Positions 25,599 through 33,864 of a stretch of DNA of 64,000 bases are shown one piece after another. A program made the position numbers and the translations under genes. Under the pieces are notes generated by a model that worked only from the letters and a program-made list of their open reading frames with translations, was not told the origin of the DNA and did not search any database. Origin of the DNA: Candidatus Kapaibacterium sp. (lineage in GTDB: Bacteria; Bacteroidota; Ignavibacteria; Kapaibacteriales; UBA2268); contig CALBDO010000006.1 in NCBI GenBank assembly GCA_937927515.1, positions 1 to 64,000 on the forward strand, given 5' to 3'. How positions within the stretch are numbered: the stretch's first letter is position 1; the number at the start of each line of letters is the position of its first letter.

Positions 25599-26819
25599 TT
25601 ACTCACCTGTTGCTGCTCGATGCAGCTTGATTTCGACTTTCTCTTGCAAACCAGAATAATACTCGCGTAAAATTGCCAATACTTCGGGTCGGGAAAACTC
25701 TTTCGGTACTTCCAATCCCTCTGATAATGCTTTTCGGAGCATAGTTCCGCTTAACAACAATCTATCCTCTTTTGAATGAGGACAGGTTTTCATTGATGCC
25801 ATTCCCTCGCACTTGTAGCAGTAGAATGTCCAATCAATTTTCAAAGGCTGGCAAAGAAGAGCCCCGTCCCAAAGTTCGTCGAAAATATCCTGTGCTTCGA
25901 ATGGACCGTAATAATTTCCAACCCCAGCATGGTCGCGTCCGATAATCATGTGTGTACAACCGTAATTTTGGCGGAATAATGCGTGCAACAGCGCTTCTCG
26001 CGGTCCAGCATAGCGCATATCTAATGGATATCCACCAGTTACAACAGTGTCTTTAACAAAGTAATTTTGAACGAGAACATCAATGCATTTTACGCGAACA
26101 TCGGCAGGGATGTCGCCAGGTTTAAGTTTACCAACTAACTGATGAATATACAAGCCATCAGAGACTTCGAGTGCTATTTTGGCAAGGTATTCATGCGAGC
26201 GATGCATAGGATTGCGCAATTGTAGTGCAGCAATAGTTTTCCATCCGCGTTCGGCAAATATTGCTCTTGATTCCTCGGGCCTTTGGTAAATTCCTTTGAA
26301 CTGTTCTGGGAATGGTCCCTCGCTTAGTACCTTTACTGGTCCAGCTAAGTTGATTTCAGCTTGGTCCATTACCATCTTAACCCCGGGATGCTCTAAATCA
26401 GTGGTTTTGTACACATGCAAGCATTCAAATTCTTTGTCGATTTTGTACTTTTCCTCCACTCGCATAGTTGCCATTATTTCGTCGTATTCATCGGAATATA
26501 GTGCAACCTCGTCCCCAATCTTAATTTTGTCTGCTGTTTCTTTATCAGTAGATACTGTGATAGGAATAGGCCAGAACAATCCGTTTTTGCTTGGCATTTT
26601 CATCTCTTCGCAAACACTCTTCCAGTCGTCATATCCCATAAATCCAGTCAAGGGTGTGAAGCCCCCAATTCCCATCATTATTAAATCACCAGTTTCGCGG
26701 CTAGTAATGTTCACCTTGAGCAACTTTTCTGCTTTCTTTTTTTCTTCTTCTAATTCTTTCCCTTCAAGTAATAGCTTAATTAATTCGGGGCTGCCGTGTG
26801 GACTTATTAGTTTCGCCAT
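25599..26819 (-). CDS. sat: ATP sulfurylase (sulfate adenylyltransferase)
   Basis: Makes APS from ATP and sulfate, the activation step of sulfate reduction (or, run backward, makes ATP). The 406-residue protein has [15 protein letters not shown] (the QxRNPxHR active site), GRDHAGVG, and a zinc-ribbon-like [15 protein letters not shown] insert seen in many homologues. There is no APS kinase domain, as expected for the dissimilatory form. An AAAGGAA ribosome site precedes the ATG. It is the first gene of the fifteen-gene minus-strand array, with a candidate promoter about 45 bp upstream. Confidence 0.97.
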   Translation of the reverse strand: MAKLISPHGSPELIKLLLEGKELEEEKKKAEKLLKVNITSRETGDLIMMGIGGFTPLTGFMGYDDWKSVCEEMKMPSKNGLFWPIPITVSTDKETADKIKIGDEVALYSDEYDEIMATMRVEEKYKIDKEFECLHVYKTTDLEHPGVKMVMDQAEINLAGPVKVLSEGPFPEQFKGIYQRPEESRAIFAERGWKTIAALQLRNPMHRSHEYLAKIALEVSDGLYIHQLVGKLKPGDIPADVRVKCIDVLVQNYFVKDTVVTGGYPLDMRYAGPREALLHALFRQNYGCTHMIIGRDHAGVGNYYGPFEAQDIFDELWDGALLCQPLKIDWTFYCYKCEGMASMKTCPHSKEDRLLLSGTMLRKALSEGLEVPKEFSRPEVLAILREYYSGLQEKVEIKLHRAATGE

Positions 26820-26858
26820 ATAATTCCTTTCAAAATTTATTGAACAAACTCAATTGCA

Positions 26859-26887
26859 ATATTAGATTTGTATCTATATCCCAACAA
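26859..26887 (-). promoter_or_regulatory. Candidate promoter of the sat-apr-dsr array
   Basis: On the minus strand TTGTTG (26882-26887) and TAATAT (26859-26864) are separated by 17 bp, 40 bp before the sat ATG. The 200-bp gap between gmk and sat holds no gene, and this is its best promoter-like pair. It is AT-rich, so a chance match is possible. Confidence 0.35.
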
Positions 26888-27019
26888 CTTATTAAGTTTT
26901 TTTGTATTCTTAGTGTAGTTAGATGTTGAGTTTTTAATTTTTTGTCAATTATGGAGGGTGCTTGTTTACTATAATTTAGAGTGTGATTTCGGATTGCAAA
27001 ATTAATAGCAACATTTCTG

Positions 27020-27592
27020 TTACAGAAAGTCTGTGATTCTTTTTACTAAGTTTTCCAGTTCTTCCTTAGCTTTTACTAAATCATCATTAACAAGTATGTA
27101 GTCGAATTTATCTTGCATTTTCATTTCCATTTCTATTCGTTCAAAGCGTTTTTGCAATTGCTCTGCTGTTTCTGTTCCTCTTTGGATTAATCTTTCTTTT
27201 AACTTATCCAAAGATGGTGGGGCAATAAAGATTAGAAATGAATTTTCGGGATAAAGTTTTTTTATCGATAAAGCTCCTTTGACATCAATATCAAATACTA
27301 CAGTTTCTCCTCTAGCAAGGCTTCCTTCAACCTCGCTTCTAAGTGTCCCATAATAATTTCCAAAAATTTGTTCATATTCGATTAGACCTCCATTCTCAAT
27401 TAATTTTTTGAATTTCTCTTCGCTAAGGAAATAATAGTCTTTGCCATCGATTTCATTTTCTCTGGGTTTGCGGGTGGTTGCTGAAACAGAAAATTTAAAT
27501 TGAGGAAATCTAGAGAGCAAGAAGCGAGCAAGTGTAGTTTTTCCAGCACCGCTTGGTGCAGAGAGAACTATTAGTTGCTTTTTTGTTTTCAT
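27020..27592 (-). CDS. gmk: Guanylate kinase
   Basis: Phosphorylates GMP to GDP. The frame begins at 27619, but the protein proper starts at ATG 27592 (MKTKKQLIVLSAPSGAGKTTL), giving 190 residues with the P-loop SAPSGAGKTT, the GMP-binding SATTRKPRENEIDGKDYYF region, and the lid with ERLIQRG. It follows the sulfur-module rhodanese gene by 92 bp and precedes sat by 200 bp, so it separates the two sulfur regions. Its presence there looks incidental. Confidence 0.95.
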   Translation of the reverse strand: MKTKKQLIVLSAPSGAGKTTLARFLLSRFPQFKFSVSATTRKPRENEIDGKDYYFLSEEKFKKLIENGGLIEYEQIFGNYYGTLRSEVEGSLARGETVVFDIDVKGALSIKKLYPENSFLIFIAPPSLDKLKERLIQRGTETAEQLQKRFERIEMEMKMQDKFDYILVNDDLVKAKEELENLVKRITDFL

Positions 27593-27684
27593 AGAATTTT
27601 CAAAAACACAAAAGTACAAAATAGTTGATTTTAATCCTTCGAGAAAACTTGATTTTAATTACCCGCTTCATACAACTATATTTA

Positions 27685-28350
27685 TTAGCATCCTTCGCGT
27701 TTTGGCTTTTTTGTTGCTTCAGGTTTTGGCAAAGCAACAGATTGTTTAGGTAACTGAGTTGGTGTTTGCTTGAATTCCATCTTTTCAGTTTGGATGGTTT
27801 TACCCTCGCTAACGAATATTGGAGAACCACCAAAATAATTTGAAACTTGTATGATTTTTTCACTCTTTGCTTTGTCCACGTCTTTCAAATCGAGAGGGAT
27901 TTTTGGATGAAGAATCTCGTTTATCCAGCCGTCGAACCCATCTTTCAATACGTAAACATTTTTGTAGTTCATAGCTTTTAAAGCAAGCCAAGCATTTAAA
28001 CTTTTGGTATCATCATCAGAAAAAACAACTATTTGTTGATTCCTTCCGATTACATTTTCAAGTAAGTCGCCGACAGTAAGATTGATTGCATTCGGAATCG
28101 TTCCTTTTTCATATTCAGTGGGGCTGCGCAAATCGACCAACAAAAAAGACTCCGTCCCTTTTATAATTTTTTCTGCTAATTCAAAAGGGGTAATAAATTT
28201 GGTTGTATTTTTGGACTCGAAAAGAAGATTCTTCGGGTCTACTTTAACGAACGAGGTCTTAGCTGGGTCCTTCGTGAAAAGTGCAATTATGCCTAAGAGG
28301 ATAGCCAGTAAGCCAAGCTTTTTGTTTGTAGACATTTTATTCAGCTTCAT
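27685..28350 (-). CDS. Membrane-anchored rhodanese-fold protein without the catalytic cysteine
   Basis: Start ATG 28350 is chosen for its GGGAGAGGAA ribosome site; it overlaps the upstream yeeE gene by 14 bp. The 221-residue protein has an N-terminal membrane anchor (LGLLAILLGIIALF after a basic start) and a rhodanese domain (about 45-150) with LLVDLRSPTEYEKGTIPNAIN and VYVLKDGFDGW. Where active rhodaneses have the persulfide cysteine loop (VxYCxxGxRS) this one reads VVFSDDDTKS, so the cysteine is replaced by serine. The only cysteine in the protein is its last residue, at the end of a Pro/Lys-rich flexible tail (KKPKREGC). Topology suggests the domain is outside the cytoplasm. A sulfur-relay or scaffold role beside the YeeE transporters is inference. 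Confidence 0.75.
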   Translation of the reverse strand: MKLNKMSTNKKLGLLAILLGIIALFTKDPAKTSFVKVDPKNLLFESKNTTKFITPFELAEKIIKGTESFLLVDLRSPTEYEKGTIPNAINLTVGDLLENVIGRNQQIVVFSDDDTKSLNAWLALKAMNYKNVYVLKDGFDGWINEILHPKIPLDLKDVDKAKSEKIIQVSNYFGGSPIFVSEGKTIQTEKMEFKQTPTQLPKQSVALPKPEATKKPKREGC

Positions 28351-28951
28351 TTCCTCTCCCCAAAAATTTTGAGTTAAATTTCTTTTCCAGATAGGTTGCA
28401 CCAGAAAAACCAGCGACAGCAATCAGTACAACAGCAAAAACAGCCACACCATATGGAATGTGTAAGAAACCATGAAGTGTTTGTTTTCCCATAGCTGTTG
28501 AATTGGCAAAATTAGAAATTAATGGATAGAGCTCACCATAAATGAAAATCCCGATAAATACACCAATCAAAAACAAAAAGCCATCAATCCTCCCCGTAGA
28601 AGCTGAAACAACAGATGTGCCAGGGCAATATCCTCCAAGAATAAAACCAAATCCCAAGATAAATCCACCGACAATCTGGGGTATTAAAAATGTCGGTGTG
28701 AAGTAAATTAAGTTTATGTCCAGGAGTCCAAATGCGCCGAGGAAGAAAACTCCAAGCATTGCAGTTATGATGGCTGTGAACATAACTTTAAATACCCTCA
28801 TATCGTAGAAGTAAAACTGTGCAGCGAGCTTGTCTGCAGAGCCAAAACCAGCCCTTTCGAGAAAAAATCCAAATGCAATACCAATAAGGAATGCAATGAT
28901 TAAACTAAATTCTTCGCCAAAATAACCAAATTTGTAAAATGGTGCTATCAT
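28337..28951 (-). CDS. YeeE/YedE-family sulfur transporter, second half-size subunit
   Basis: A membrane protein of about 204 residues with about six helices. It carries the family glycine/cysteine motif GGYCPGTSVVSA, the kind of cysteine that in thiosulfate-transporting YeeE proteins contacts the substrate. It starts at ATG 28951 with an AGGAGG site and overlaps the previous yeeE-like gene by an ATGA. The two small genes together correspond to one full-length two-repeat YeeE, so a heterodimeric channel for thiosulfate or another sulfur species is likely. A C-terminal soluble end (KKFNSKFLGRGNEAE) overlaps the start of the rhodanese-like gene. Confidence 0.85.
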   Translation of the reverse strand: MIAPFYKFGYFGEEFSLIIAFLIGIAFGFFLERAGFGSADKLAAQFYFYDMRVFKVMFTAIITAMLGVFFLGAFGLLDINLIYFTPTFLIPQIVGGFILGFGFILGGYCPGTSVVSASTGRIDGFLFLIGVFIGIFIYGELYPLISNFANSTAMGKQTLHGFLHIPYGVAVFAVVLIAVAGFSGATYLEKKFNSKFLGRGNEAE

Positions 28952-29517
28952 AACCAAAACCTCCTAAATAAATATGCAATAAGATATCCTCCAGCAAATA
29001 CAGATAGCATAAAAGCCCAGCTTCCTAAATTTAGCAAGGCTCCGCCAGTAAGTGCTTGCCCACTTGTGCAGCCGCCAGCCAATTTTGCTCCAAAGCCCAT
29101 CATAATCCCGCCAAGAACAGCAAATATCATTCTTGTTGAATTAGTGATTCTTGGTCCTTTGACAATTTTGAACTTTACTCTATTTGCAAAAATTCCAGAA
29201 ATGAAACCACCAAACAATACTCCCAGTACCTCGAAAACTAACCAATCTTTTAGCGGGTTTTCATTAGTTAAGTAATTTTGATAAAATTCGTTGCTTTGGG
29301 CATGGTTCGGTGCAATCTTTGCAACACCTGTTGCGACTATTGTAGATATAGCACCGGAAGCTCCGAGACCGCGACCCATAAGAACAAATGCAGATAGTAG
29401 GACCAAACCAAGTCCAATTCCAGCGATGTAAGGGTTCCAATAAGGCTGCTCTGGAAATTTTTCTTTGTGAAATGCTTTAGTGCTTTCTTCGCTTCTAAAT
29501 TGATTTTCTTCGACCAT
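28948..29517 (-). CDS. YeeE/YedE-family sulfur transporter, first half-size subunit
   Basis: A 189-residue membrane protein with a soluble N-terminal stretch of about 30 residues and about five helices. The motif GGCTSGQALTGGAL is the conserved cysteine site of YeeE/YedE (PmpA/TsuA-like) transporters, matching GGYCPGTS in the neighbour. It follows the NrfD-like subunit by 13 bp and is translationally coupled (ATGA) to the second half. No TusA-like partner, common near YeeE genes, is present here; the defective rhodanese may take its place. Confidence 0.85.
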   Translation of the reverse strand: MVEENQFRSEESTKAFHKEKFPEQPYWNPYIAGIGLGLVLLSAFVLMGRGLGASGAISTIVATGVAKIAPNHAQSNEFYQNYLTNENPLKDWLVFEVLGVLFGGFISGIFANRVKFKIVKGPRITNSTRMIFAVLGGIMMGFGAKLAGGCTSGQALTGGALLNLGSWAFMLSVFAGGYLIAYLFRRFWL

Positions 29518-29530
29518 TTTACACCTTCAT

Positions 29531-30484
29531 TTAAAAATTAATAAAAACATTTCTGGGCCATTGGCTATACTGACCAGCATAAACAACGATGAACCTAAGA
29601 ATTAAACCACCAAATAAAACCATTATTGGGGCAATGTTCGTGTGTGGAATTTTGTTGTTTACGGAAAAAATTTGTATGATGAATGGAATGATTATTCCGA
29701 TAAAAACAACAAAAACCCAAAATGAAGCCGCGAAAGGTCCCGATAGGATTAATCTTGCAGCATCGATGTGTACCTGGCTCGAAGATACAAAGCCAATAAT
29801 CATCAAGATAATTATAATAATCTCGGCTATTAAAAAACCATTGTCGGCTTTTGCAAGAAGATGCCGTTCCTCTGGGTCTTTACCAACAAGATGAACGAGC
29901 GCTGCTGCGCTTGATAGCCCAGAAGTAATGAACAATGTCCAGAGCATTGGGCTGTTCCAAGCCGGTCGAGCGGAAAAGTTACTTAGCAATATGGCAGTAT
30001 AAGCCCCAAGCAAGCCTCCAAAAACCATACTCAATGCTCCAATTAATTTAGTTATAAAAGGATTTCTTTGTATTTTGAGGGATATTTCATTAAGTTTGGG
30101 TAATTTTATGCCAACATTCTCGGGTAATCGTAAAGTTATATTTAATAATAGAATTGGATAAATAATAATAAGTATCCAAGCACCCCAAGACATTGGAGAT
30201 TTCCACATAAAGTTTAAATATAGATTCCAAACGTAGAGCTTGTGTTCCAAGTCGAGAAATAAAAGAAACATCCCTAATGAAATCGCAAAGATGCCAATGA
30301 TTGGAATTCGATAGCAAGAACATAAGGTATTTTTTGTTCTTCCAGTGAGGATAAAATAGCCAGAGATTAACATCATTCCACCGACCAATCCTCCAAGAAA
30401 AAGATAAACAGGAATTTCCCAGCCCCAAATACTTAGTGTAGGGTCGATTAAATTATTGTGCCTTGTTATAACTACTTCGTTCAT
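29531..30484 (-). CDS. NrfD/PsrC-type quinone-reactive membrane subunit
   Basis: A 317-residue polytopic membrane protein of the NrfD/PsrC family, with eight or so helices starting at WGWEIPVYLFLGGLVGGMMLISG. These subunits exchange electrons with menaquinol and have no heme. It is encoded 10 bp after the ferredoxin subunit, completing a three-subunit Psr/Phs-type enzyme. Its early glycine-rich helix and the acidic residue in LFLDLEHKLYVW are typical of the family. Confidence 0.88.
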   Translation of the reverse strand: MNEVVITRHNNLIDPTLSIWGWEIPVYLFLGGLVGGMMLISGYFILTGRTKNTLCSCYRIPIIGIFAISLGMFLLFLDLEHKLYVWNLYLNFMWKSPMSWGAWILIIIYPILLLNITLRLPENVGIKLPKLNEISLKIQRNPFITKLIGALSMVFGGLLGAYTAILLSNFSARPAWNSPMLWTLFITSGLSSAAALVHLVGKDPEERHLLAKADNGFLIAEIIIIILMIIGFVSSSQVHIDAARLILSGPFAASFWVFVVFIGIIIPFIIQIFSVNNKIPHTNIAPIMVLFGGLILRFIVVYAGQYSQWPRNVFINF

Positions 30485-30494
30485 AGCTTCCTCC

Positions 30495-31034
30495 TTAAAT
30501 TAAATAATAAATCTGAGGTTTAGTACCGGTTTCTGGATTTAAAACACGGTATTTTCTTGAATTAAGTAATTTCTTTACTTCGCTATTTGGGTCTTCTAAA
30601 TCTCCAAAATACATGCAATGAGTTGGACAAGAGGCAACACATGCTGGGTCGAGTCCTTGGACAATCCTATGCTCACAGAATGTGCATTTACTTACATATC
30701 CATCTGGATGGACAAAACGAGCATCGTACGGGCAAGCAGCTATACAAGCTTTACACCCAATGCATTTTTGGTAATCTACCAAAACAATTCCGCCAATATC
30801 GGAAATGTGGCTGGCACCAGTAGGACATGTGTAAACACAAGGAGGATTGTCGCAATGATTACATCTTTCTGAACGAATTTCCATATGCAACGTCGGAAAT
30901 TTTCCTATTGTCTCGTAGGTTATCCAATCTCGGTTGAAGCCCTCTGGGACATTATTCTCTGTCTTGCATGCAACTACACAGTCCATGCAACCAACACATT
31001 TCGTAGTATCTATAACCATTGCATATCTTGCCAT
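30495..31034 (-). CDS. Four-cluster ferredoxin subunit (PsrB/PhsB-like)
   Basis: A 179-residue electron-transfer subunit with the sixteen cysteines needed for four [4Fe-4S] clusters: CVGCMDCVVAC, CNHCDNPPCVYTC, CIGCKACIAAC and CTFCEHRI...CVASCPTHC. There is no signal peptide, as is usual when the subunit is co-exported with a Tat-bearing catalytic partner. It lies two bases after psrA and 10 bp before the nrfD-like gene. Confidence 0.92.
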   Translation of the reverse strand: MARYAMVIDTTKCVGCMDCVVACKTENNVPEGFNRDWITYETIGKFPTLHMEIRSERCNHCDNPPCVYTCPTGASHISDIGGIVLVDYQKCIGCKACIAACPYDARFVHPDGYVSKCTFCEHRIVQGLDPACVASCPTHCMYFGDLEDPNSEVKKLLNSRKYRVLNPETGTKPQIYYLI

Positions 31035-31036
31035 AA

Positions 31037-33238
31037 TTACACCTTTTCTATTGTCACGAAATTATTATTCATACCAGTACCGCCCATAATTGGGTCGATG
31101 TCATAACGAGTTATAAGTTGAGCATCACTTGCTCCTTTTAGGTATGCTCTTCTAAGTCTGCGAGATGTATGTCCAAAACCATGATACATATAAACACAAT
31201 CCGGTCTTATCCTTTGGGTAACGCGCGCTTTCACTTTGTTGCTTACTACTCCATCTTGGTTTTTCAACACAATATAGTCACCATTTTTAATTTCGAGTGT
31301 CTCTGCAACGTCGGAGTTAATCCAAACTTCGTTTTCTGCAACCATATCCATTAAAATAGGGTTTGATTGAGTCATACTGAAGGTGTGTACAGGTGTTCGA
31401 CCAAAGAGCAAGCGGAAATAACCAGGCGGTGGTTCAGGAGGTCTTTCGTATGTTGGAAATGGTGAAAACCCTTTTGCGGCAAGCTGGGTGGAGTATAATT
31501 CAATCTTGCCAGTATTTGTGTAAGGAAATTCTAAGTTCAATCCATCATCTACATAGATTGGTTGTTCTTCGCCAATTATAATGCCATCGGTTTTAAGTTG
31601 TTCATAGGACAATCCGGCAGATTCAATGCGATATCGCAAATATTCTTCGATGTGTTTCCAAGGATAAAATTTTTCCAAGCCAAGTTTTATTGCCAACTCT
31701 CTAGCAATCCACCAGCCATCGCGTTGGTCGTGAGGAGGAGCAACTACTGGTTGGCGTATTCCAACAAATGGTACACGAAAAGAGCTGATATTGAGCTCGT
31801 CGTATCTTTCAAGATAAACGGTCTCGGGAAGAACAACGTCTGCCCACATTGCAATTTCGCTTGGTATGACATCAATTACCAGCAAAAAGTCCAGTTTGTT
31901 TATAGCTTCGATTGTTTCTTTTTGATTTGGCAGTGTTTGGATAAGATTGGTGCCATAAACAATCCAAGCCTTTATTGGATAAGGCTCGCCAGTGATGGTA
32001 GCGGAACGAATACCTTGGGTAAGACCTTCTTCTTCACCGGCAAAAGGATATTTGCTATTAGGATTGTATACGACTTCGTAGTCCATCTCTGGATAGGGTG
32101 GGTAGGGATACTTAGGAATCTCCATTTTGACGGGTTTAAAAAATGCTCCCTTGCGATTCCAATTGCCTAAAAGTGCATTAATTATAGTAATTGCTCTTAT
32201 TCTTTGCACATCGTTGCCGTACCAATTGACATGTCGACCAGGATGCACAAATGATGCGGGCTTGTACCTTGCAAGCTCTCGAATAGTCTCTCGAATTAAA
32301 TTAGGTTCAATTCCAGTCTCGACAAAAGCCCACTCGGGAGTAAATGGCTCTATGTATTCTTTCAATTGTTCAAAGCCAAATGTGTACTTGTCGACGAAAT
32401 CTCTGTCGTAAAGTTTTTCTTGAATAAGAACATTAATCCAAGCCAAAAGTAATGCTGTATCTGTTCCCGGTTTTATTGGTAGATAATACTTTGCTTTACT
32501 TGCAGCAATAGAAAATCGAGGGTCTACTACTATAATCGTTGCTCCTTTTTCAATTGCTTCGGCAAATTCTTGAACTTGGCTGTTGTGCATGTTCTCGCCA
32601 ATGTGAGAGCCAATCAGAGCGAAACATTTAGAGTTTTTTATATCCGTGCGCTCTGGTGAACCTATAATTTCGCCATAAGTTAGTTCAAAAGCAACCTCTC
32701 TTGGCCCACGACACTGCGCAAAAGATGGGGCAGAGAAATTTTTAATTCCAAACGCTCTTAAAGTATGTTTTAGAAAAGCACCACCAGGACCGTGACTGAA
32801 TACGGCAATCGCTTGGGGACCATATTTATCCTTTATTTCAACAAGTTTTTGGGAGGTGTAGTTTAATGCTTCATCCCAAGTTGTGACTTTCCACTCCTCA
32901 CCTCCACGGTTGGAGATACGAACCAAAGGAGCCTGAAGTCTGTCGGGGTCGTAGTGTTGCCCAACACCACCGTTGCCTCGGGGGCAGAGGCGTCCTCGGC
33001 TTAGCGGGTCTATAGGATTTCCCTCTAATTTCCAAAGCTTACCATCTTTTACGTAACCAATTAGGCCACATTTCCAAAAACAGATAGAACAATAAGATGG
33101 AATTTTCACTACACCTTTGTTCTTTTCATTTGCAGACAGAGTGGATTGAATCATCTTTGTTCCACCTACGAGCAAACCTGCGCCGGCAAAAGTTGTTCCG
33201 CTAATTTGTAAAAATTTCCTTCTTGTTAGTCGTTCCAT
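31037..33238 (-). CDS. Molybdopterin oxidoreductase, polysulfide/thiosulfate reductase type
   Basis: The 733-residue catalytic subunit starts with a Tat signal (LTRRKFLQISG then a hydrophobic stretch), so the enzyme acts in the periplasm. SYCSICFWKCG and GRLCPRGNGG bind an FeS cluster, a cysteine in SFAQCRGPREVAF is the probable Mo ligand, and later segments bind two MGD cofactors (YGTNLIQTLPN and FGRTPVHTFSMTQ). The subunit set A-B-NrfD with neighbouring sulfur transporters points to polysulfide, thiosulfate or tetrathionate chemistry; the exact substrate and direction cannot be read. A cytoplasmic SoeA-type sulfite dehydrogenase is disfavoured by the Tat signal. Confidence 0.88.
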   Translation of the reverse strand: MERLTRRKFLQISGTTFAGAGLLVGGTKMIQSTLSANEKNKGVVKIPSYCSICFWKCGLIGYVKDGKLWKLEGNPIDPLSRGRLCPRGNGGVGQHYDPDRLQAPLVRISNRGGEEWKVTTWDEALNYTSQKLVEIKDKYGPQAIAVFSHGPGGAFLKHTLRAFGIKNFSAPSFAQCRGPREVAFELTYGEIIGSPERTDIKNSKCFALIGSHIGENMHNSQVQEFAEAIEKGATIIVVDPRFSIAASKAKYYLPIKPGTDTALLLAWINVLIQEKLYDRDFVDKYTFGFEQLKEYIEPFTPEWAFVETGIEPNLIRETIRELARYKPASFVHPGRHVNWYGNDVQRIRAITIINALLGNWNRKGAFFKPVKMEIPKYPYPPYPEMDYEVVYNPNSKYPFAGEEEGLTQGIRSATITGEPYPIKAWIVYGTNLIQTLPNQKETIEAINKLDFLLVIDVIPSEIAMWADVVLPETVYLERYDELNISSFRVPFVGIRQPVVAPPHDQRDGWWIARELAIKLGLEKFYPWKHIEEYLRYRIESAGLSYEQLKTDGIIIGEEQPIYVDDGLNLEFPYTNTGKIELYSTQLAAKGFSPFPTYERPPEPPPGYFRLLFGRTPVHTFSMTQSNPILMDMVAENEVWINSDVAETLEIKNGDYIVLKNQDGVVSNKVKARVTQRIRPDCVYMYHGFGHTSRRLRRAYLKGASDAQLITRYDIDPIMGGTGMNNNFVTIEKV

Positions 33239-33245
33239 ATTTCGC

Positions 33246-33668
33246 TCACATTTTTTTTATGAATTCCTTTATATCAGAACAGTTAGTAAAGTTTGTATAA
33301 ACATAACAGGTCTTGCAATCCATTTTAGCACAAACATTTGTTTTGTGTTCAATCGACCAGCAAGGAACTCCTATACTTTTATATGCAGGGCATGCGATTC
33401 TTTCTTTTTCCGGACAATTGATTATCTTCCAACAAGGGACCATAGATAACATTGTTTTAATCGAGGCGATTGTAAACTGCTTTTTTCTTATCGCCTCCAA
33501 GATACATTGAATTCTTTCGATGTCGGCTTTTGAGTACAATCTATTCTTTTGGTTAACCCCTCGATTTGTTAAGATTAAACCCTCGCGTTCGTACATTCTC
33601 AATGTATGTACGCTTACACCCAGAAGCCTCGAAACAACTCCTATTGGATAAATTGGTTCATTTTCCAT
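33246..33668 (-). CDS. MerR-family regulator with a cysteine-rich 'two-CW'-like tail
   Basis: Residues 1-75 form a MerR winged helix (PIYPIGVVSRLLGVSVHTLRM with a following YEREGL turn). Residues 80-140 hold ten cysteines in a repeated pattern (PCWKIINC, ACPAYKS, PCWSIEH, then CAKMDCKTCYVY and CSDIKEF), resembling the two-CW domain thought to bind metal or FeS. It lies 7 bp upstream of psrA in the same direction, so it probably regulates its own operon. Sensing of redox state, reactive sulfur or metal is inference. The 196-bp upstream gap (33669-33864) contains A/T-rich inverted repeats but no site I can assign. Confidence 0.85.
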   Translation of the reverse strand: MENEPIYPIGVVSRLLGVSVHTLRMYEREGLILTNRGVNQKNRLYSKADIERIQCILEAIRKKQFTIASIKTMLSMVPCWKIINCPEKERIACPAYKSIGVPCWSIEHKTNVCAKMDCKTCYVYTNFTNCSDIKEFIKKM

Positions 33669-33864
33669 ATTTCAACTTTCACTCTCAAATCAATTCACAT
33701 TCAAAATTAGCAAATGTATTTAGATGATTAAGTGAAAAGTAATCTAAGATTGATGATTTTTGTTTTGCTCAACAAAAAATATATTTTAGATAGAGCTTAA
33801 TTGCTTGATATTTCTTACTTTAATCAAACAAGACAATAGCAACATCAAGAATACAAAAGTTATA

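Noticed and set aside
27600-27863. An 87-codon open frame overlapping the rhodanese-like gene
   Set aside because: It is a lysine-rich antiparallel-free shadow in another frame of the same strand, with no ribosome site and no family pattern; the rhodanese frame is clearly the real one.
31037-33238. Catalytic subunit as a SoeA-type sulfite dehydrogenase
   Set aside because: SoeA is cytoplasmic; this protein has a twin-arginine signal, so a periplasmic Psr/Phs-type role is favoured.
33669-33864. Inverted repeats upstream of the MerR gene (for example TTTTTGTT/AACAAAAA near 33757-33779) as a MerR operator
   Set aside because: No promoter with the 19-20 bp spacer typical of MerR sites could be found around them; A/T tracts alone are not convincing.
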